From: an uncultured Pantoea sp.
GTDB lineage: Bacteria; Pseudomonadota; Gammaproteobacteria; Enterobacterales; Enterobacteriaceae
Direction: 5' to 3'
Length of the DNA stretch: 64,000 bases
Assembly: GCA_913775175.1 (NCBI GenBank)
Contig: CAJYKU010000010.1
Span: 1-64,000 of the forward strand
Position 1 is the first letter of the stretch, and every line of letters starts with the position of its first letter. This document shows positions 29,325-40,277 of this stretch, in pieces. The notes beneath the pieces are model-generated. The model was not told the DNA's origin, ran no database searches, and was given only the letters and a program-made list of their open reading frames with translations. The translations under genes were made by a program, and so were the position numbers.

Positions 29325-30284
29325 TTAGCGGCGCGCGTTGACCAGTTGCACCATCATCTCGATATGTTCGTCATCGGCGTTAAGCGCTGGAATGTATTCA
29401 AACTTCTCACCACCAGCGTGCATAAAAATTTCGCAGTTTTCGCCGCTGATCTCCTCCAGGGTTTCCAGACAGTCTGCGGCAAAGCCCGGACTCATGACCT
29501 GAACGTGCTTGACGCCTTTTGCCGGCAAACTCTTCATGGTTTCATCGGTATAGGGCATCAGCCAGGGTTCACGACCAAAGCGCGACTGGAAGGTCATCAT
29601 GATCTTCTCTGGCGCAATGTTTAATGCTGCCGCCAGTGCCGCTGTGGTGTCCTGGCAGCGCAGTGGATAGTCATCACCCTGATTCGCAAAGCGCTGCGGA
29701 ATACCGTGATAGGAGAGCACCAGCAGATCGGGTTCACCGTGCCGGGCGAACGACCGCTCAACAGAGGCTTTAAGCGCAGCAATATAGGCCGGATGTTCGG
29801 CATAATCGCGAATAAACGACACCTGTGGCAGTGAGCGCAGCGGCCTGAAGCTGCTGGCAAGTCCGTCCCATACTGCGGCAACCGTTGAGCAGGAGAATTG
29901 CGGATAGAGCGGCAGCACAATCAGATGCGTAACGCCCTGCTCCAGCAGACGATGAACAGCGCCATCCAGACTCGGCTGACCGTAGCTCATGCCAAGTTCA
30001 ACCGGCATATCCACACGCTGTGCCAGCGCAGCCTGCTGCCGTTTGCTGAACACCATTAGTGGTGATCCCTCCTCCATCCATACCGAAGCATAGAGCTTCG
30101 ACACGCGTGGCGAGCGAAACGGCACAATAATAAAGTTCAGGATAGGCCACCACAGCCAGCGCGGCGTATCCACTACGCGCGGATCGCCGAGGAACTGTTT
30201 CAGATAGCGTTTCACCGCAGGGGTAGTGGGTGCATCGGGGGTGCCTAAGTTAACCAGCAGTACACCGGGCTTATCTTGCCTCAT
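29325..30284 (-). CDS. hemH: Ferrochelatase
   Basis: Last step of haem synthesis: inserts Fe2+ into protoporphyrin IX. The 319 residues start at [17 protein letters not shown], nine bases after AAGGA; the frame extends to 30308 without a better start. [10 protein letters not shown] holds the conserved histidine and [16 protein letters not shown] the conserved acidic patch. Peripheral on the inner membrane. Upstream of gsk and downstream of adk, as in E. coli. Confidence 0.97.
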   Translation of the reverse strand: MRQDKPGVLLVNLGTPDAPTTPAVKRYLKQFLGDPRVVDTPRWLWWPILNFIIVPFRSPRVSKLYASVWMEEGSPLMVFSKRQQAALAQRVDMPVELGMSYGQPSLDGAVHRLLEQGVTHLIVLPLYPQFSCSTVAAVWDGLASSFRPLRSLPQVSFIRDYAEHPAYIAALKASVERSFARHGEPDLLVLSYHGIPQRFANQGDDYPLRCQDTTAALAAALNIAPEKIMMTFQSRFGREPWLMPYTDETMKSLPAKGVKHVQVMSPGFAADCLETLEEISGENCEIFMHAGGEKFEYIPALNADDEHIEMMVQLVNARR

Positions 30285-30368
30285 TCTATTTCCTTGATGT
30301 CGCAACAAAGAGGGGTGGATCGGGGGAAATTGTAGCGGAATTCACGGGAGGGAAAAGCAATTGCTGTA

Positions 30369-30391
30369 AAAGGGCCAGACATCCGGCCCTT
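30369..30391 (-). terminator. Rho-independent terminator of adk
   Basis: On the minus strand AAGGGCC pairs with GGCCCTT, directly followed by TTACAG after a four-T stretch. It begins eight bases after the adk stop. Confidence 0.75.
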
Positions 30392-30398
30392 GCTGAAC

Positions 30399-31100
<702 letters not shown>

Positions 31101-31194
31101 TTATGACCCGCCTGCCACAAGGCAATGGCTATGCTATCACTGACCCGCTTACTGTGACCTGCTTTATCTTTGCGCACCAGAGCGCAGAGCGTTT

Positions 31195-32022
31195 TTAAGA
31201 ATTCAGACTAAGTTGCAGTAGCTCTTTTAGCTGCTTTTTTAATCGGGCAGTCATATTTGTATATTTACGGCCGCTGCCACGCTGGCTGGCTGGTATCAGC
31301 AAACGCCTATGCAGGGGCAGCAGCTCTATATTCGCCGGCAAACTGGCGGTCTGCAGTACAGGGGGTAAGTCAATAAGGGCAAAGGGTAAACCTGGCTGCT
31401 GTAGCGATACCAGCGCCAGCGGCGTTTCCAGTATAAATCGGTCAACCACGGCGATATTGAACGGTTTCCAGTCAGCACTATCGATAGTATCCAGAGCCTG
31501 CTGTGGTGCCACTCCCAGTGCAACACCCTGTTCAATCAGGCGCAGTTCACTGCGCACCAGTGTACTGAAATCAGCCGTGCGTAGCGCAATTAATACCAGA
31601 TTATCGCTGAGTGCGGCGTGACGATTGAGCCGGGCGACAAAGACGCGCGCTTCATCTATCAGCGGTTTATGCAGTGCGCTGGCAAATGACTCAGACGCAT
31701 CAGTAACGCCCTGACTCTGGCAGATATCAAGCGATCTGACGCAGCCGTTTGGGAGATCAATATGCTCCACCAGCGCAATGTTGCCAGCCATCATCGGAAC
31801 CGCTGGCACCATGTTCAGCTCGCTGACCGGATGATACGACGCGTAACGCGTCTGATTACGTACCTGTTCCTGACGCAGAAAAAGCTGAGAGAGCACCACG
31901 CGGGCAATATGCAGCGACGGCACAAAAAAGAGGTCGAAATGTTCCAGTCGATAGAGGCGGGATAGCTGAGTACGCAGCCGATCGCATGTCACTATCCCGG
32001 CAGAAGCGGGTTCTGTAGCCAT
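31195..32022 (-). CDS. Uncharacterised protein, divergent from a LysR gene
   Basis: A 275-residue soluble protein I cannot assign. The start MATEPASAG is supported by GGAAGGAT upstream; the frame stays open to 32196 without a better start. There is no signal peptide, membrane helix, P-loop or HExxH. A central SLDICQSQGV sits where class V aminotransferase-fold proteins have the segment V(D)-x-Q-x-x-G, which hints at a degenerate PLP-enzyme fold, but no Schiff-base lysine context is obvious. The basic C-terminus (KYTNMTARLKKQLKEL) looks like a helix. It is divergent from a LysR gene with 183 bp between, so that LysR probably regulates it. Absent at this position in E. coli K-12. Confidence 0.7.
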   Translation of the reverse strand: MATEPASAGIVTCDRLRTQLSRLYRLEHFDLFFVPSLHIARVVLSQLFLRQEQVRNQTRYASYHPVSELNMVPAVPMMAGNIALVEHIDLPNGCVRSLDICQSQGVTDASESFASALHKPLIDEARVFVARLNRHAALSDNLVLIALRTADFSTLVRSELRLIEQGVALGVAPQQALDTIDSADWKPFNIAVVDRFILETPLALVSLQQPGLPFALIDLPPVLQTASLPANIELLPLHRRLLIPASQRGSGRKYTNMTARLKKQLKELLQLSLNS

Positions 32023-32205
32023 CGCGTATCCTTCCCTGAACTGATTGCGAATTAGCGTCTGCAGGCGGGCGCGGCGGTGCTTTAAACATAGTCGGCACCG
32101 CCCGTCAACCCGCCAGAATCTGGAGCAAAGGTTAGGACAATGCGGCTGGACATTAAAATGATATAAATTGACAATCCCTGTTAGATTTTTCAACAAAGGA
32201 CAGGT

Positions 32206-33102
32206 ATGACTGCGCTTCCGTCACTACGAGCGCTGCACTATTTTCATCAGGCAGCGCTGCATAGCAGTTTCAGTACGGCAGCGGAGAGTCTGCATGTTAC
32301 ACATAGCGCGGTAAGTCATCAGATCCGGCAGCTGGAAAGCTGGATGGGTAAGCCACTGTTTGTGCGCGCCAGCGGGCGCGTCAAATTAACCTCACATGGT
32401 GAACGCCTGCTGGTCAGCTGCCAGAAAGCATTTAGCGAGCTCAGCACCAGCTGTGAAAGTATTCGCACCGGAATGCGTCAGCATCTCTCGGTATCCTGCG
32501 CGCCCAGCTTTCTCTCGCAGTGGCTGATCCCGCGCATCAGCAGCTTTTATCAGCGCTATCCCGATATCGATATCCGCTTTCAGCCGCTGGCTGAAATTGC
32601 GCAGCTGCGCAGTGAACATACCGATATCCTGTTTCTCAGTCATGAACAGCTGCCTGACGACGAGGATATCGATGCCATCCTGATCAGTGATGACTATATC
32701 GGGCCACTTTGTGCCCCGCGTTTCGCCAGCTGCCTGCAGAGTGCGGGCGATCTCTCTGCCCTGCCGCTGCTGCACGCGGATACCCGGCTCCACGCCTGGG
32801 CTGAATGGGCAAAAACCAGCGGCGTACGTGGTAACTTCTGGAACGGCAAACATTTCGATAACCTGACGCTGGCGATTCAGGCCGCCAGAAATGAGCTGGG
32901 AATTATAGTGGCTCCACGTCTGCTGGTGCGCCAGGAACTAAGCGATGGCACGCTGATTGCGCCACTGGGATTTGTACGGGTTGATCGTGCAACCTGGATG
33001 ATGACCAAGCGATCGCGCGACCAGGATGTCGGGATCAGGCTGTTTCGCGCATGGCTCAGCGAACATACGCCGGGCTGGCAGGAGAGTAACAGGGCGCCCT
33101 GA
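32206..33102 (+). CDS. LysR-family (GcvA-like) regulator
   Basis: A 298-residue LysR regulator of the GcvA/AmpR-like branch: it begins LPSLRALHYFHQAALHSSFSTAAESLHVTHSAVSHQIRQLE, where the HTH is clear, and has the typical VTHSAVSHQI recognition helix and an effector domain from about residue 95. It is divergent from the uncharacterised gene and convergent with htpG, so its obvious local target is the divergent gene. TTGACA at 32168-32173 is a possible -35 without a good -10. A hairpin covers its stop codon. Confidence 0.87.
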   Translation: MTALPSLRALHYFHQAALHSSFSTAAESLHVTHSAVSHQIRQLESWMGKPLFVRASGRVKLTSHGERLLVSCQKAFSELSTSCESIRTGMRQHLSVSCAPSFLSQWLIPRISSFYQRYPDIDIRFQPLAEIAQLRSEHTDILFLSHEQLPDDEDIDAILISDDYIGPLCAPRFASCLQSAGDLSALPLLHADTRLHAWAEWAKTSGVRGNFWNGKHFDNLTLAIQAARNELGIIVAPRLLVRQELSDGTLIAPLGFVRVDRATWMMTKRSRDQDVGIRLFRAWLSEHTPGWQESNRAP

Positions 33103-33113
33103 TCGGCGCCCTG
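33090..33113. terminator. Hairpin spanning the LysR stop codon
   Basis: CAGGGCGCC pairs perfectly with GGCGCCCTG around a loop containing the TGA stop. It lies between convergent genes; no T-run follows, so termination strength is uncertain. Confidence 0.55.
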
Positions 33114-33138
33114 TGAGTCTGAACGTGTTGCGCTGGCG

Positions 33139-35013
33139 TTATGCCGTTAGCAGCTGGTTCATACGACGAATAAACTGGTTAGGATCGTCCAGCGTGCCGC
33201 GCTCTGCCAGCAGTGCCTGATCCAGCAGCAGCTCAACCCACTCTGCAAAACGCGTCTCATCCTGCGTATCAGCCACGCGCTTCACCAGGTTGTGTTCAGG
33301 GTTGATCTCGAAGATATATTTTACCTCCGGTACATCCTGACCGGCAGCAGCAAACAGCTTCGCCATTTGTGTAGTCATATCGCTGCCATCGGTGGTCACA
33401 ATCGCTGGCGTATCGGTAAGACGATGCGTCAGACGAACCTCTTTCACGCGCTCACCCAGCAGGGTTTTCACACGCTCCACAAAAGGTTCCAGCGCTTTTT
33501 CCGCCTCTTTCTGCTCTTCAGTTTCCTCATCCGCCAGCTTGCTCAGCGATTCATCAGCCTTGCTTACTGACTGGAAGGTTTTACCTTCGAAGCTGGTAAG
33601 ATAGCTCATCATCCACTCATCAATGCGATCGGAGAGCAGAAGCACCTCAATGCCTTTTTTACGGAACAGTTCCAGATGCGGACTGCTTTTCGCAGCGGCG
33701 TAGCTATCAGCCGTGATGTAGTAGATCTTCTCCTGGCCTTCAACCATGCGGCTCAGATAGTCACTCAGCGAAATGGTCTGCTCGCTGCTGTCACTCTGCG
33801 TAGTGGCAAAACGCAGCAGTTTCGCAATCGCTTCCTGATTGGCGTGATCTTCTGCCGGTCCCTCTTTCAGTACCAGACCAAACTCTTTCCAGAACTGCTG
33901 ATATTTTTCTGCATCATCTTTCGCCAGTTTATCCAGCATCTGCAGACTGCGCTTAGTCAGTGCAGCACGCAGGCTCTGGGTGACGCGGCTATCCTGCAGG
34001 ATTTCACGCGATACGTTGAGTGGCAGATCGTTTGAATCTATCAGACCGCGTACAAAGCGCAGATAGTTCGGCATAAACTGCTCAGCATCATCCATGATAA
34101 ACACGCGCTGGACATAGAGTTTCAGCCCATGCTTGCTGTCACGGTTCCACATATCAAAGGGTGCACGCTGTGGGATATAGAGCAGGCTGGTATACTCCTG
34201 CTTACCTTCCACACGATTGTGACTCCAGATAGCCGCATCGCTGAAGTCGTGTGCGATGTGCTTATAAAACTCCTGATACTCTTCGTCGCTGATATCAGAC
34301 TTATTACGTGTCCAGAGCGCCTGAGCTTTATTGACCTTTTCCCAGGTCAGCGTGTCACTCTCTTCATCTTTGGTTTCGATCTCTACCGGCAGTGCAATGT
34401 GATCGGAATATTTGCTGATAACATTGCGTACACGCCATGCATCCAGAAAGTCATCTTCGCCTTCACGGAAATGCAGGGTAATCTCAGTACCACGATCCGC
34501 TTTCTCAATCTCAGCCAGGGTATATTCACCCTCGCCTTTTGATTCCCAGAACACGCCTTCGCTGGGTGAAGCACCTGCTGCACGCGTCCGCACGGTAACG
34601 TTGTCTGCAACAATAAAGGCCGAGTAAAAGCCCACGCCAAATTGACCAATCAGCTGGCTATCTTTAGCCTGGTCAGAGCCCATTGATTCCAGAAAAGCTT
34701 TGGTGCCTGATTTGGCAATGGTGCCGAGGTTTTCAATTACCTCGTCACGGCGCATACCGATACCATTATCGCTTAGCGTCAGGGTGCGTTTTTCCTTATC
34801 AACCGCGATACGTACCCGCAGTTCGCCATCACCTTCATAGAGATCCGGGGTTGAAAGCGCACGAAAACGCAGTTTATCCGCGGCATCGGAGGCGTTGGAG
34901 ATCAACTCACGCAAAAAAATCTCTTTGTTTGAGTAGAGGGAATGGATCATCAGTTGCAGAAGTTGTTTTACCTCTGACTGAAAGCCACGCGTCTCTTGTC
35001 CTTTCATGGTCAT
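33139..35013 (-). CDS. htpG: Hsp90-family chaperone HtpG
   Basis: Cytosolic homodimeric Hsp90. About 624 residues from the ATG at 35013 (GAGG five bases upstream); the ATG two codons later gives [13 protein letters not shown], the E. coli start. The N-terminal GHKL ATPase is complete: [21 protein letters not shown], and [12 protein letters not shown]. Middle and C-terminal domains are full length. A longer frame to 35271 would run through the promoter and recR. Driven by the sigma-32 promoter at 35056-35083. Confidence 0.97.
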   Translation of the reverse strand: MTMKGQETRGFQSEVKQLLQLMIHSLYSNKEIFLRELISNASDAADKLRFRALSTPDLYEGDGELRVRIAVDKEKRTLTLSDNGIGMRRDEVIENLGTIAKSGTKAFLESMGSDQAKDSQLIGQFGVGFYSAFIVADNVTVRTRAAGASPSEGVFWESKGEGEYTLAEIEKADRGTEITLHFREGEDDFLDAWRVRNVISKYSDHIALPVEIETKDEESDTLTWEKVNKAQALWTRNKSDISDEEYQEFYKHIAHDFSDAAIWSHNRVEGKQEYTSLLYIPQRAPFDMWNRDSKHGLKLYVQRVFIMDDAEQFMPNYLRFVRGLIDSNDLPLNVSREILQDSRVTQSLRAALTKRSLQMLDKLAKDDAEKYQQFWKEFGLVLKEGPAEDHANQEAIAKLLRFATTQSDSSEQTISLSDYLSRMVEGQEKIYYITADSYAAAKSSPHLELFRKKGIEVLLLSDRIDEWMMSYLTSFEGKTFQSVSKADESLSKLADEETEEQKEAEKALEPFVERVKTLLGERVKEVRLTHRLTDTPAIVTTDGSDMTTQMAKLFAAAGQDVPEVKYIFEINPEHNLVKRVADTQDETRFAEWVELLLDQALLAERGTLDDPNQFIRRMNQLLTA

Positions 35014-35055
35014 TGCTACCTCAACAGAATCAGGGTTGATCAAACGTTGAGAGAG

Positions 35056-35083
35056 AGATGGGGATGGTGGGAAGTTTTTCAAG
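35056..35083 (-). promoter_or_regulatory. Sigma-32 (heat-shock) promoter of htpG
   Basis: On the minus strand CTTGAAA (35083-35077) and CCCATCT (35062-35056) are 14 bp apart, a near-perfect match to the RpoH consensus CTTGAAA-N11-16-CCCATnT. The -10 lies 43 bases before the htpG start codon. Confidence 0.92.
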
Positions 35084-35107
35084 CCGGTTTCCGTGAATGA
35101 AACCGGC
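35083..35107 (-). terminator. Terminator-like hairpin after recR
   Basis: GCCGGTTT pairs with AAACCGGC on the minus strand, seven bases after the recR stop. The base of the stem abuts the -35 of the htpG promoter, so terminator and heat-shock promoter are packed edge to edge. Confidence 0.6.
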
Positions 35108-35113
35108 AAGTGC

Positions 35114-35719
35114 TTAAAATTTGATCTTATGCCGTCCGGCAAGGGAGTGCGACAGCGTAGTACCGTCGACCATCTCCAGTTCACCGCCAACCGGTACACC
35201 GTGCGCAATGCGGCTGGCATCAACACCATACTGACCACATAACTCAGCGATATAGTTGGCGGTTGCCTCACCCTCTACCGTTGGATTCGTCGCGAGAATC
35301 ACCTCCTGCAGCGTCTCGTGCTGCAGGCGCTGTTCAAGACGATCAAGCCCGATATCCTGCGGCCCGATGCCATCCAGCGGCGACAAATGTCCCATCAGCA
35401 CAAAGTAGCGGCCGCCAAACTGACCGGTCTGCTCAATGGCGTGAATATCTGCCGGGCTCTCAACCACACAGATTTGCCCATTCTGCTGTCGCCGCGTATT
35501 GGCGCAGATGGTGCAAATTTCCTGTTCGGTAAAGGTGCGGCAATCAGCACAGTGGCCAATCTCCGACATGGCTCGGGTCAGTGCCTGCGCCAGACGCATA
35601 CCACCGCTGCGATCGCGTTGTAACAAGTGAAACGCCATGCGCTGCGCTGACTTCGGACCCACGCCCGGCAGACAGCGCAGTGACTCCATTAAGGCTTCAA
35701 GCAGTGGACTGGTCTGCAT
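35114..35719 (-). CDS. recR: Recombination mediator RecR
   Basis: Gap-repair protein of the RecFOR pathway, 201 residues. HhH ([17 protein letters not shown]), a zinc finger with four cysteines ([16 protein letters not shown], positions about 57-72), and a Toprim domain ([12 protein letters not shown] to [13 protein letters not shown]) are complete. The ATG overlaps the ybaB stop by one base, giving the conserved dnaX-ybaB-recR order. Confidence 0.97.
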   Translation of the reverse strand: MQTSPLLEALMESLRCLPGVGPKSAQRMAFHLLQRDRSGGMRLAQALTRAMSEIGHCADCRTFTEQEICTICANTRRQQNGQICVVESPADIHAIEQTGQFGGRYFVLMGHLSPLDGIGPQDIGLDRLEQRLQHETLQEVILATNPTVEGEATANYIAELCGQYGVDASRIAHGVPVGGELEMVDGTTLSHSLAGRHKIKF

Positions 35720-36048
35720 CAGAATGGCATCTTAAAGCCAGGCGGCAGCTGCATACCCGAGGAGACTGAAGCCATTTTCTCTTTCTGCGTCTCTTCAATG
35801 CGGCGTGCGGCATCATTAAACGCTGCGGCGATCAGGTCTTCCAGCATCTCTTTATCATCTTCCAGCAGGCTTGGGTCAACCTCTACCCGGCGGCAGTTAT
35901 GTGCGCCGTTGATGGTGACTTTAACCAGTCCGGCGCCCGATTCGCCGGTTACTTCCAGCGCGGCAATCTCTTCCTGAACTTTGGCCATTTTATCCTGCAT
36001 CTGCTGGGCCTGCTTCATCAGGTTGCCCAATCCGCCTTTACCAAACAT
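35719..36048 (-). CDS. ybaB: Nucleoid-associated protein YbaB (EbfC family)
   Basis: A 109-residue dimeric DNA-binding protein, the exact E. coli length from [18 protein letters not shown]. The family shape is visible: a long N-terminal helix with MAKVQEEIA, a beta sheet [17 protein letters not shown], and a second helix. The frame extends to 36102 but overlaps the dnaX end and lacks a site. It lies 50 bp downstream of dnaX and overlaps recR by one base. Confidence 0.96.
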   Translation of the reverse strand: MFGKGGLGNLMKQAQQMQDKMAKVQEEIAALEVTGESGAGLVKVTINGAHNCRRVEVDPSLLEDDKEMLEDLIAAAFNDAARRIEETQKEKMASVSSGMQLPPGFKMPF

Positions 36049-36098
36049 AGTTTTCTCTCTCTGCTGGGGCTGCGCGCAACCTCTGCGCGACAGCGTGA

Positions 36099-38093
36099 TC
36101 ATACGGGTCGGATACTCTCTTCATCCAGGTCGGCATCAAAAAATTGCTGCAACATCTGAATGTGGGTATCACTTGCGATTGACTGACGCGCCTGCGCCAG
36201 TTTCTCTTCATAAATAGCCTGACGCCACTCCAGCGGCGTTCGCACCGCCGGATTATCATCTTCCACGATTGTCAGTTCAACCTCCTGCGAGGCCGCCTGA
36301 CTCAGCGCTGTCTGAATAGCCTGGCGCGCCGATGCTGAGTTCAGGTGACGCTGACTGCTGCGCAGATGCAGCGTAACGCCCTGTTCGTGTGTCTCTTTCC
36401 ATGCGTTAAGCGCAATCTGCTGCACCAGTTTTGGCAGCGTAAGCCGGGCAATTTCCGCTGCCCACGCATCGCGCTGCTGTGCCTCTTCGGCCAGCCGCAA
36501 CGTCAGCTCCGGCGTTTTCTCATGCTCAAGCGCAGAACGCAAGGCTTTTGGTGTAGCCACTGGCTCACTCTTTACTTCGCTCTGCTGCTGCGCTTTCCAG
36601 CGATACGCTTCTGGTTTTACCGGCGCGCGTACAGGCTCGACGGTGCGCTGCTGTACCCGTTCAGTAACCGTTGCCAGCCGCTCCAGCGCCGGATTTGCCG
36701 GCCGCGCAGGATGCGCCGCCGGCTCACTCTTTTTTGCTTTACCTGCCCCCTGGCGCAGCAGTTGCGTGCGCGCCTGCAGCAGTTGACTGGTGGTATCGGG
36801 CAGATTCCCGGCAGCTGGTGCTGGCGCCTGCGACGGCGGCTGCTGCGAACTCTGTGGCTGCGGCGTCTGCGGTGGTGCCATCTGCGCCTGCGCAGCAATA
36901 TTCGCCTGCGCCTGCGGTACGTCTGCTGTGCCGCTCTCTTGTGGCATTGCCTGTGGCATCGCCTGTGGTGTCAGCGACGGACGCGCCACCGGTTCAGCAA
37001 GTGTAGCCTGGGGATGGAAAGCCAGCGCGCGCAGCAGTGTCATTTCCACACCCAGCCGCCGGTCGGGCGCCAGGGGAAGATCTTTGCGCCCCATCAGCAA
37101 TGTCTGGTAGTAGAGCTGTACATCAGCAGGCGGTAGCGTACGCGCCAGTTCCCGCAGGCGCTGCGCTTCGCTAAACTCATCATCATTCAGTGAGGTGGGC
37201 AGTAACTGCACCATGGCGATGCGATGCAGCAGGCGCAGCATTTCTACCAGCAGCGCCTCCCACTCAACACCGCGTGAAGCGGCCTGATTCAGTCGCGCCA
37301 TTACCTGTTCGCCACTGCCTTCCACCAGCGCTTCAATCAGCGCCAGCGGCTGCTCATCATCAAGTGTACCCAGCATCTGCGCCACACTGTCGCGCATTAC
37401 GCTGCCCTGACCAATGGCAATAGCCTGATCGGTCAGGCTTAGTGCATCACGCATACTGCCATCGGCGGCACGGGCCAGCAGGTGCAGCGCCCGCGGTTCA
37501 GCCGCGATCTGCTCCTGCTCCAGCACCCAGGCCAGCTGTTGCTGAATCTGTTCTGTATCCAGTGCTTTCAGATGAAACTGCAAACAGCGCGACAGAATGG
37601 TTACAGGCAGCTTTTGTGGGTCGGTCGTAGCCAGCAGAAATTTCACATGTGACGGCGGCTCTTCCAGCGTTTTCAGCAGAGCGTTAAAGCTGTGACGCGA
37701 CAGCATATGGACTTCGTCTATCAGATAGACCTTGAACCGCCCGCGCGCTGGCGCGTACTGCACGTTATCCAGCAGATCGCGTGTATCTTCCACTTTTGTA
37801 CGGGAAGCGGCATCAATTTCAATCAGATCGACAAAGCGACCCTGTTCAATCTCGCGGCAGTTATCGCACTCACCACAGGGAGTGGCCGTGATGCCGGTTT
37901 CACAATTCAGCCCTTTTGCCAGCAAACGGGCAATTGAGGTTTTTCCTACGCCGCGCGTACCGGAGAAAAGGTAAGCGTGGTGGATACGTCCCAGTGATAG
38001 TCCGTTCGCAAGTGCAGTCAGCACATGTTCCTGACCCACTACGTCAGCGAAAGCCTGGGGACGCCATTTTCGCGCAAGTACCTGATAGCTCAT
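36099..38093 (-). CDS. dnaX: DNA polymerase III tau and gamma subunits
   Basis: Clamp-loader ATPase and replisome organiser. The full frame encodes tau, 664 residues: Walker [10 protein letters not shown], zinc-binding cysteines in [17 protein letters not shown], Walker B LIDEVHML and sensor 1 [12 protein letters not shown] proline- and glutamine-rich linker (about 360-450) leads to the tau-specific domains IV-V that bind DnaB and the alpha subunit. A programmed frameshift at codons 453-455 would yield gamma of about 456 residues ending in Glu (see the separate entry). E. coli tau is 643 residues, so the linker is slightly longer here. Heads the dnaX-ybaB-recR operon. Confidence 0.98.
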   Translation of the reverse strand: MSYQVLARKWRPQAFADVVGQEHVLTALANGLSLGRIHHAYLFSGTRGVGKTSIARLLAKGLNCETGITATPCGECDNCREIEQGRFVDLIEIDAASRTKVEDTRDLLDNVQYAPARGRFKVYLIDEVHMLSRHSFNALLKTLEEPPSHVKFLLATTDPQKLPVTILSRCLQFHLKALDTEQIQQQLAWVLEQEQIAAEPRALHLLARAADGSMRDALSLTDQAIAIGQGSVMRDSVAQMLGTLDDEQPLALIEALVEGSGEQVMARLNQAASRGVEWEALLVEMLRLLHRIAMVQLLPTSLNDDEFSEAQRLRELARTLPPADVQLYYQTLLMGRKDLPLAPDRRLGVEMTLLRALAFHPQATLAEPVARPSLTPQAMPQAMPQESGTADVPQAQANIAAQAQMAPPQTPQPQSSQQPPSQAPAPAAGNLPDTTSQLLQARTQLLRQGAGKAKKSEPAAHPARPANPALERLATVTERVQQRTVEPVRAPVKPEAYRWKAQQQSEVKSEPVATPKALRSALEHEKTPELTLRLAEEAQQRDAWAAEIARLTLPKLVQQIALNAWKETHEQGVTLHLRSSQRHLNSASARQAIQTALSQAASQEVELTIVEDDNPAVRTPLEWRQAIYEEKLAQARQSIASDTHIQMLQQFFDADLDEESIRPV
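36697..36748 (-). promoter_or_regulatory. Programmed -1 frameshift signal in dnaX
   Basis: All three parts of the E. coli signal are present. The slippery heptamer A AAA AAG occupies 36735-36729 in the correct phase (codon GCA ends at 36735). An upstream Shine-Dalgarno-like AGGGGG lies about ten bases before it. After the slip the ribosome reads GAG then TGA (36726-36724), ending gamma. Downstream, GCCGGC-G-GCGCA pairs with TGCGC-G-GCCGGC around a three-base loop (36723-36697). Confidence 0.95.
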
Positions 38094-38293
38094 GTGGATG
38101 TGGTCACTGGATTTTATTGAGTTGGCACAGCGGTACCGAAATGCAACCGGCCGCCACCGTCAGAAAAAGGGAGAAAATGCAGCTTCGCAAACCCTGTCTA
38201 TTTAGGCAGTAGTTTATCAGTCACAGCGAAATATGCCTATACCCGTTATCAGGCAGACACAGCGTGCAGCATCAGCAGAAGGAGAAATGGCAG

Positions 38294-38317
38294 GCGCCCT
38301 GTGCTCAGACAGGGCGC
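38294..38317 (-). terminator. Hairpin after apt
   Basis: GCGCCCTGT pairs perfectly with ACAGGGCGC around a six-base loop, eight bases beyond the apt stop. The following minus-strand sequence has only short T stretches. Confidence 0.6.
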
Positions 38318-38325
38318 AACAGACC

Positions 38326-38877
38326 TTAATGGCCGGGGAAGTTTACAAGGCTGTAGCAGTTTATATCTAATGCTTTCAGGCGCGCTTCACCACTGAGATC
38401 AAATAAGTTGATCACAAACGCGGCGTCGCTGACCTCACCACCCGCACGGCGAATCAGTTTTACTGTAGCTTCAATCGTGCCACCGGTTGCCAGCAGATCG
38501 TCGACTACCAGCACGACATCGCCGGGTTTGATCGCATCTTTATGCAGTTCCAGCGCATCAGTGCCATACTCAAGCTCGTAACGCTCCTGCCAGGTTTCAC
38601 GTGGCAGTTTGCCTGGTTTGCGTACCGGAATAAATCCCACGCCCAGCCCCAGCGCAACCGGCGCACCAAACAGGAAACCACGGGCTTCCGTACCCACAAC
38701 TTTTGTAATGCCTTTGTCGCGATAGCGATCGACCAGAATGGTGATTGCCGCAGCATACGCCTGCGGATCTTCCATCAGGCTGGTAACGTCGCGGAACAAA
38801 ATGCCCGGCTTCGGATAGTCGTGAATACTTTTGATGCTGTTTTTGATCAGTTCAAGCTGCTGAGCAGTTGCGGTCAT
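38326..38877 (-). CDS. apt: Adenine phosphoribosyltransferase
   Basis: Purine salvage enzyme making AMP from adenine and PRPP. The 183 residues match E. coli from MTATAQQLE; the frame extends to 38928 without a site. The PRPP loop [16 protein letters not shown] and the flexible-loop region [10 protein letters not shown] are intact. It stands upstream of dnaX on the same strand, but a hairpin and about 200 bp separate them. Confidence 0.97.
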   Translation of the reverse strand: MTATAQQLELIKNSIKSIHDYPKPGILFRDVTSLMEDPQAYAAAITILVDRYRDKGITKVVGTEARGFLFGAPVALGLGVGFIPVRKPGKLPRETWQERYELEYGTDALELHKDAIKPGDVVLVVDDLLATGGTIEATVKLIRRAGGEVSDAAFVINLFDLSGEARLKALDINCYSLVNFPGH

Positions 38878-39033
38878 AAATGTTACGCCTGGAAAAATAT
38901 CTAAAACGCGCAGCTTCGACAGCGCCAATACCCGGAGACCGGGTTAAGCGAAGTCGTTTCACACAGGGAAGCCACGCACGAAGATGCCCAAATCTAAGCA
39001 AATGGCGGGCTAAATGCAACCCTGACACCTGGG

Positions 39034-39411
39034 TTAATGTTGTTTTGTCTTTTCTGCCACTACCGGGATCCGCCACATTATCAGCAGAAGCAGCACCAGT
39101 ATCAATGCAAGCAGAAGGCGTACCCATAACAGGTGCACCAGCCAGCCGGAAATCGCAAACGTGACAATAATCAGAAACATGGCACGTGCTTTTACCCCAG
39201 GCGGCATTGCCCGATGCTGCTGCCAGTGGCGCAGATAGCGTCCGAACGGTGAACGCCACAGCAGCCAGTGGTGAAAGCGAGGAGAGGAGCGGGCAAAACA
39301 CCAGGCAGCCAGTAACACAAATGGCGTTGTCGGGAGTAATGGTAATACAATGCCCAGCGTACCCAGCACAATTGCCAGCCAGCCAAGACTTATCAGAAAA
39401 AAACGCTGCAT
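39034..39411 (-). CDS. ybaN: DUF454 inner-membrane protein YbaN
   Basis: A 125-residue membrane protein with hydrophobic segments at about 4-35 and two more near the C-terminus. The DUF454 signature is visible as GTLGIVLPLLPTTPFVLLAAWCFARSSPRFHHWL. Family function is not established. Divergent from priC with about 50 bp between starts, and 150 bp before apt. Confidence 0.92.
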   Translation of the reverse strand: MQRFFLISLGWLAIVLGTLGIVLPLLPTTPFVLLAAWCFARSSPRFHHWLLWRSPFGRYLRHWQQHRAMPPGVKARAMFLIIVTFAISGWLVHLLWVRLLLALILVLLLLIMWRIPVVAEKTKQH

Positions 39412-39464
39412 ACCGGGTGCCCGAATGTTTACTATTCTCCTACGTTAACAGCTGGAACCAAAGT

Positions 39465-39974
39465 ATGTCTCTGCTTTCCGCGCCTGAGCGTCTGCAAAAA
39501 ATCGTTGATAGGCTACGGCAAAGCGTGGCACAACAGCCAGATGGTGCCTGTCAGCTGCCACGTTTTGATACCGGACTGTTTTACTCTAAAGGTACGCGTC
39601 TGGCTGATTATCTGCAGGAGCTGGAGCAGAATCTGGCGCAGCTGCAGCGACAGCAACATCACGCCCGGCAGCAGTGGCTGGCGGAGCGCATTCTGCATCA
39701 GCTGGCGGCACTTCAGCGGGAGTGTGAGAGCCAGCAGCTGCGCCCCTGGCGTGAGCAGCCCCGGCACGATACCCGCCAGCAAAAACGCACAGAGTATCTG
39801 GGTTATGAAGCACGCCTGCTGACAATGCTGCAACAGCGTGAAGCGCATCTTGCCGGGGCGGAAACACTCAGCGTACAGCAACAGTTAATGCGGGATGTAG
39901 AGCAGCTTAAAGCGCGACTTGCGCGCTGTCGTGCGGCAATCTGGCAGCTGGATGTGCCAGCGGTGCGCGACTGA
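39465..39974 (+). CDS. priC: Primosomal replication protein PriC
   Basis: Replication-restart factor that loads DnaB at abandoned forks. A 169-residue, highly helical, Gln/Arg/Leu-rich protein. The stretch PRFDTGLFYSKGTRLADYL aligns with E. coli PriC, whereas most of the rest is poorly conserved, as usual for this family. A longer frame to 39186 has no support. A GlsB-family gene and ybaM follow. Confidence 0.9.
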   Translation: MSLLSAPERLQKIVDRLRQSVAQQPDGACQLPRFDTGLFYSKGTRLADYLQELEQNLAQLQRQQHHARQQWLAERILHQLAALQRECESQQLRPWREQPRHDTRQQKRTEYLGYEARLLTMLQQREAHLAGAETLSVQQQLMRDVEQLKARLARCRAAIWQLDVPAVRD

Positions 39975-40023
39975 TCTACTGTCGCGTATCTATATTTAAC
40001 AGAGAGTCCGAAAGGAGACAGGT

Positions 40024-40269
40024 GTGACGCTGATTATCTGGATAGTAACCGGACTGGCGGTAGGCTGGCTCAAGCGAGTGCTGCTGCCTGGCAGACCTGG
40101 CGGTTTTGTGCCGACGCTGATCCTGGCGGCGATAGGTGCCCTGATTGGCGGCTATATTGCCACCTACTTTATCAATGGTGAGATTGGTTCTCTGCATCTG
40201 GCTGGTATCGTCGCTGCACTGGCGGGTGCGCTATTGATGCTGCTGATAGTGGTTAAATTAAAGATTTAG
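40024..40269 (+). CDS. GlsB/YeaQ/YmgE-family small membrane protein
   Basis: An 81-residue membrane protein with three hydrophobic segments and the family pattern [25 protein letters not shown] and [12 protein letters not shown]. The start is GTG, preceded by AAGGAG. The family is often labelled transglycosylase-associated, but no activity is established; members are frequently stress-induced. It sits between priC and ybaM with only eight bases to ybaM, and has no counterpart here in E. coli K-12. Confidence 0.85.
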   Translation: MTLIIWIVTGLAVGWLKRVLLPGRPGGFVPTLILAAIGALIGGYIATYFINGEIGSLHLAGIVAALAGALLMLLIVVKLKI

Positions 40270-40277
40270 GAGAGTCT

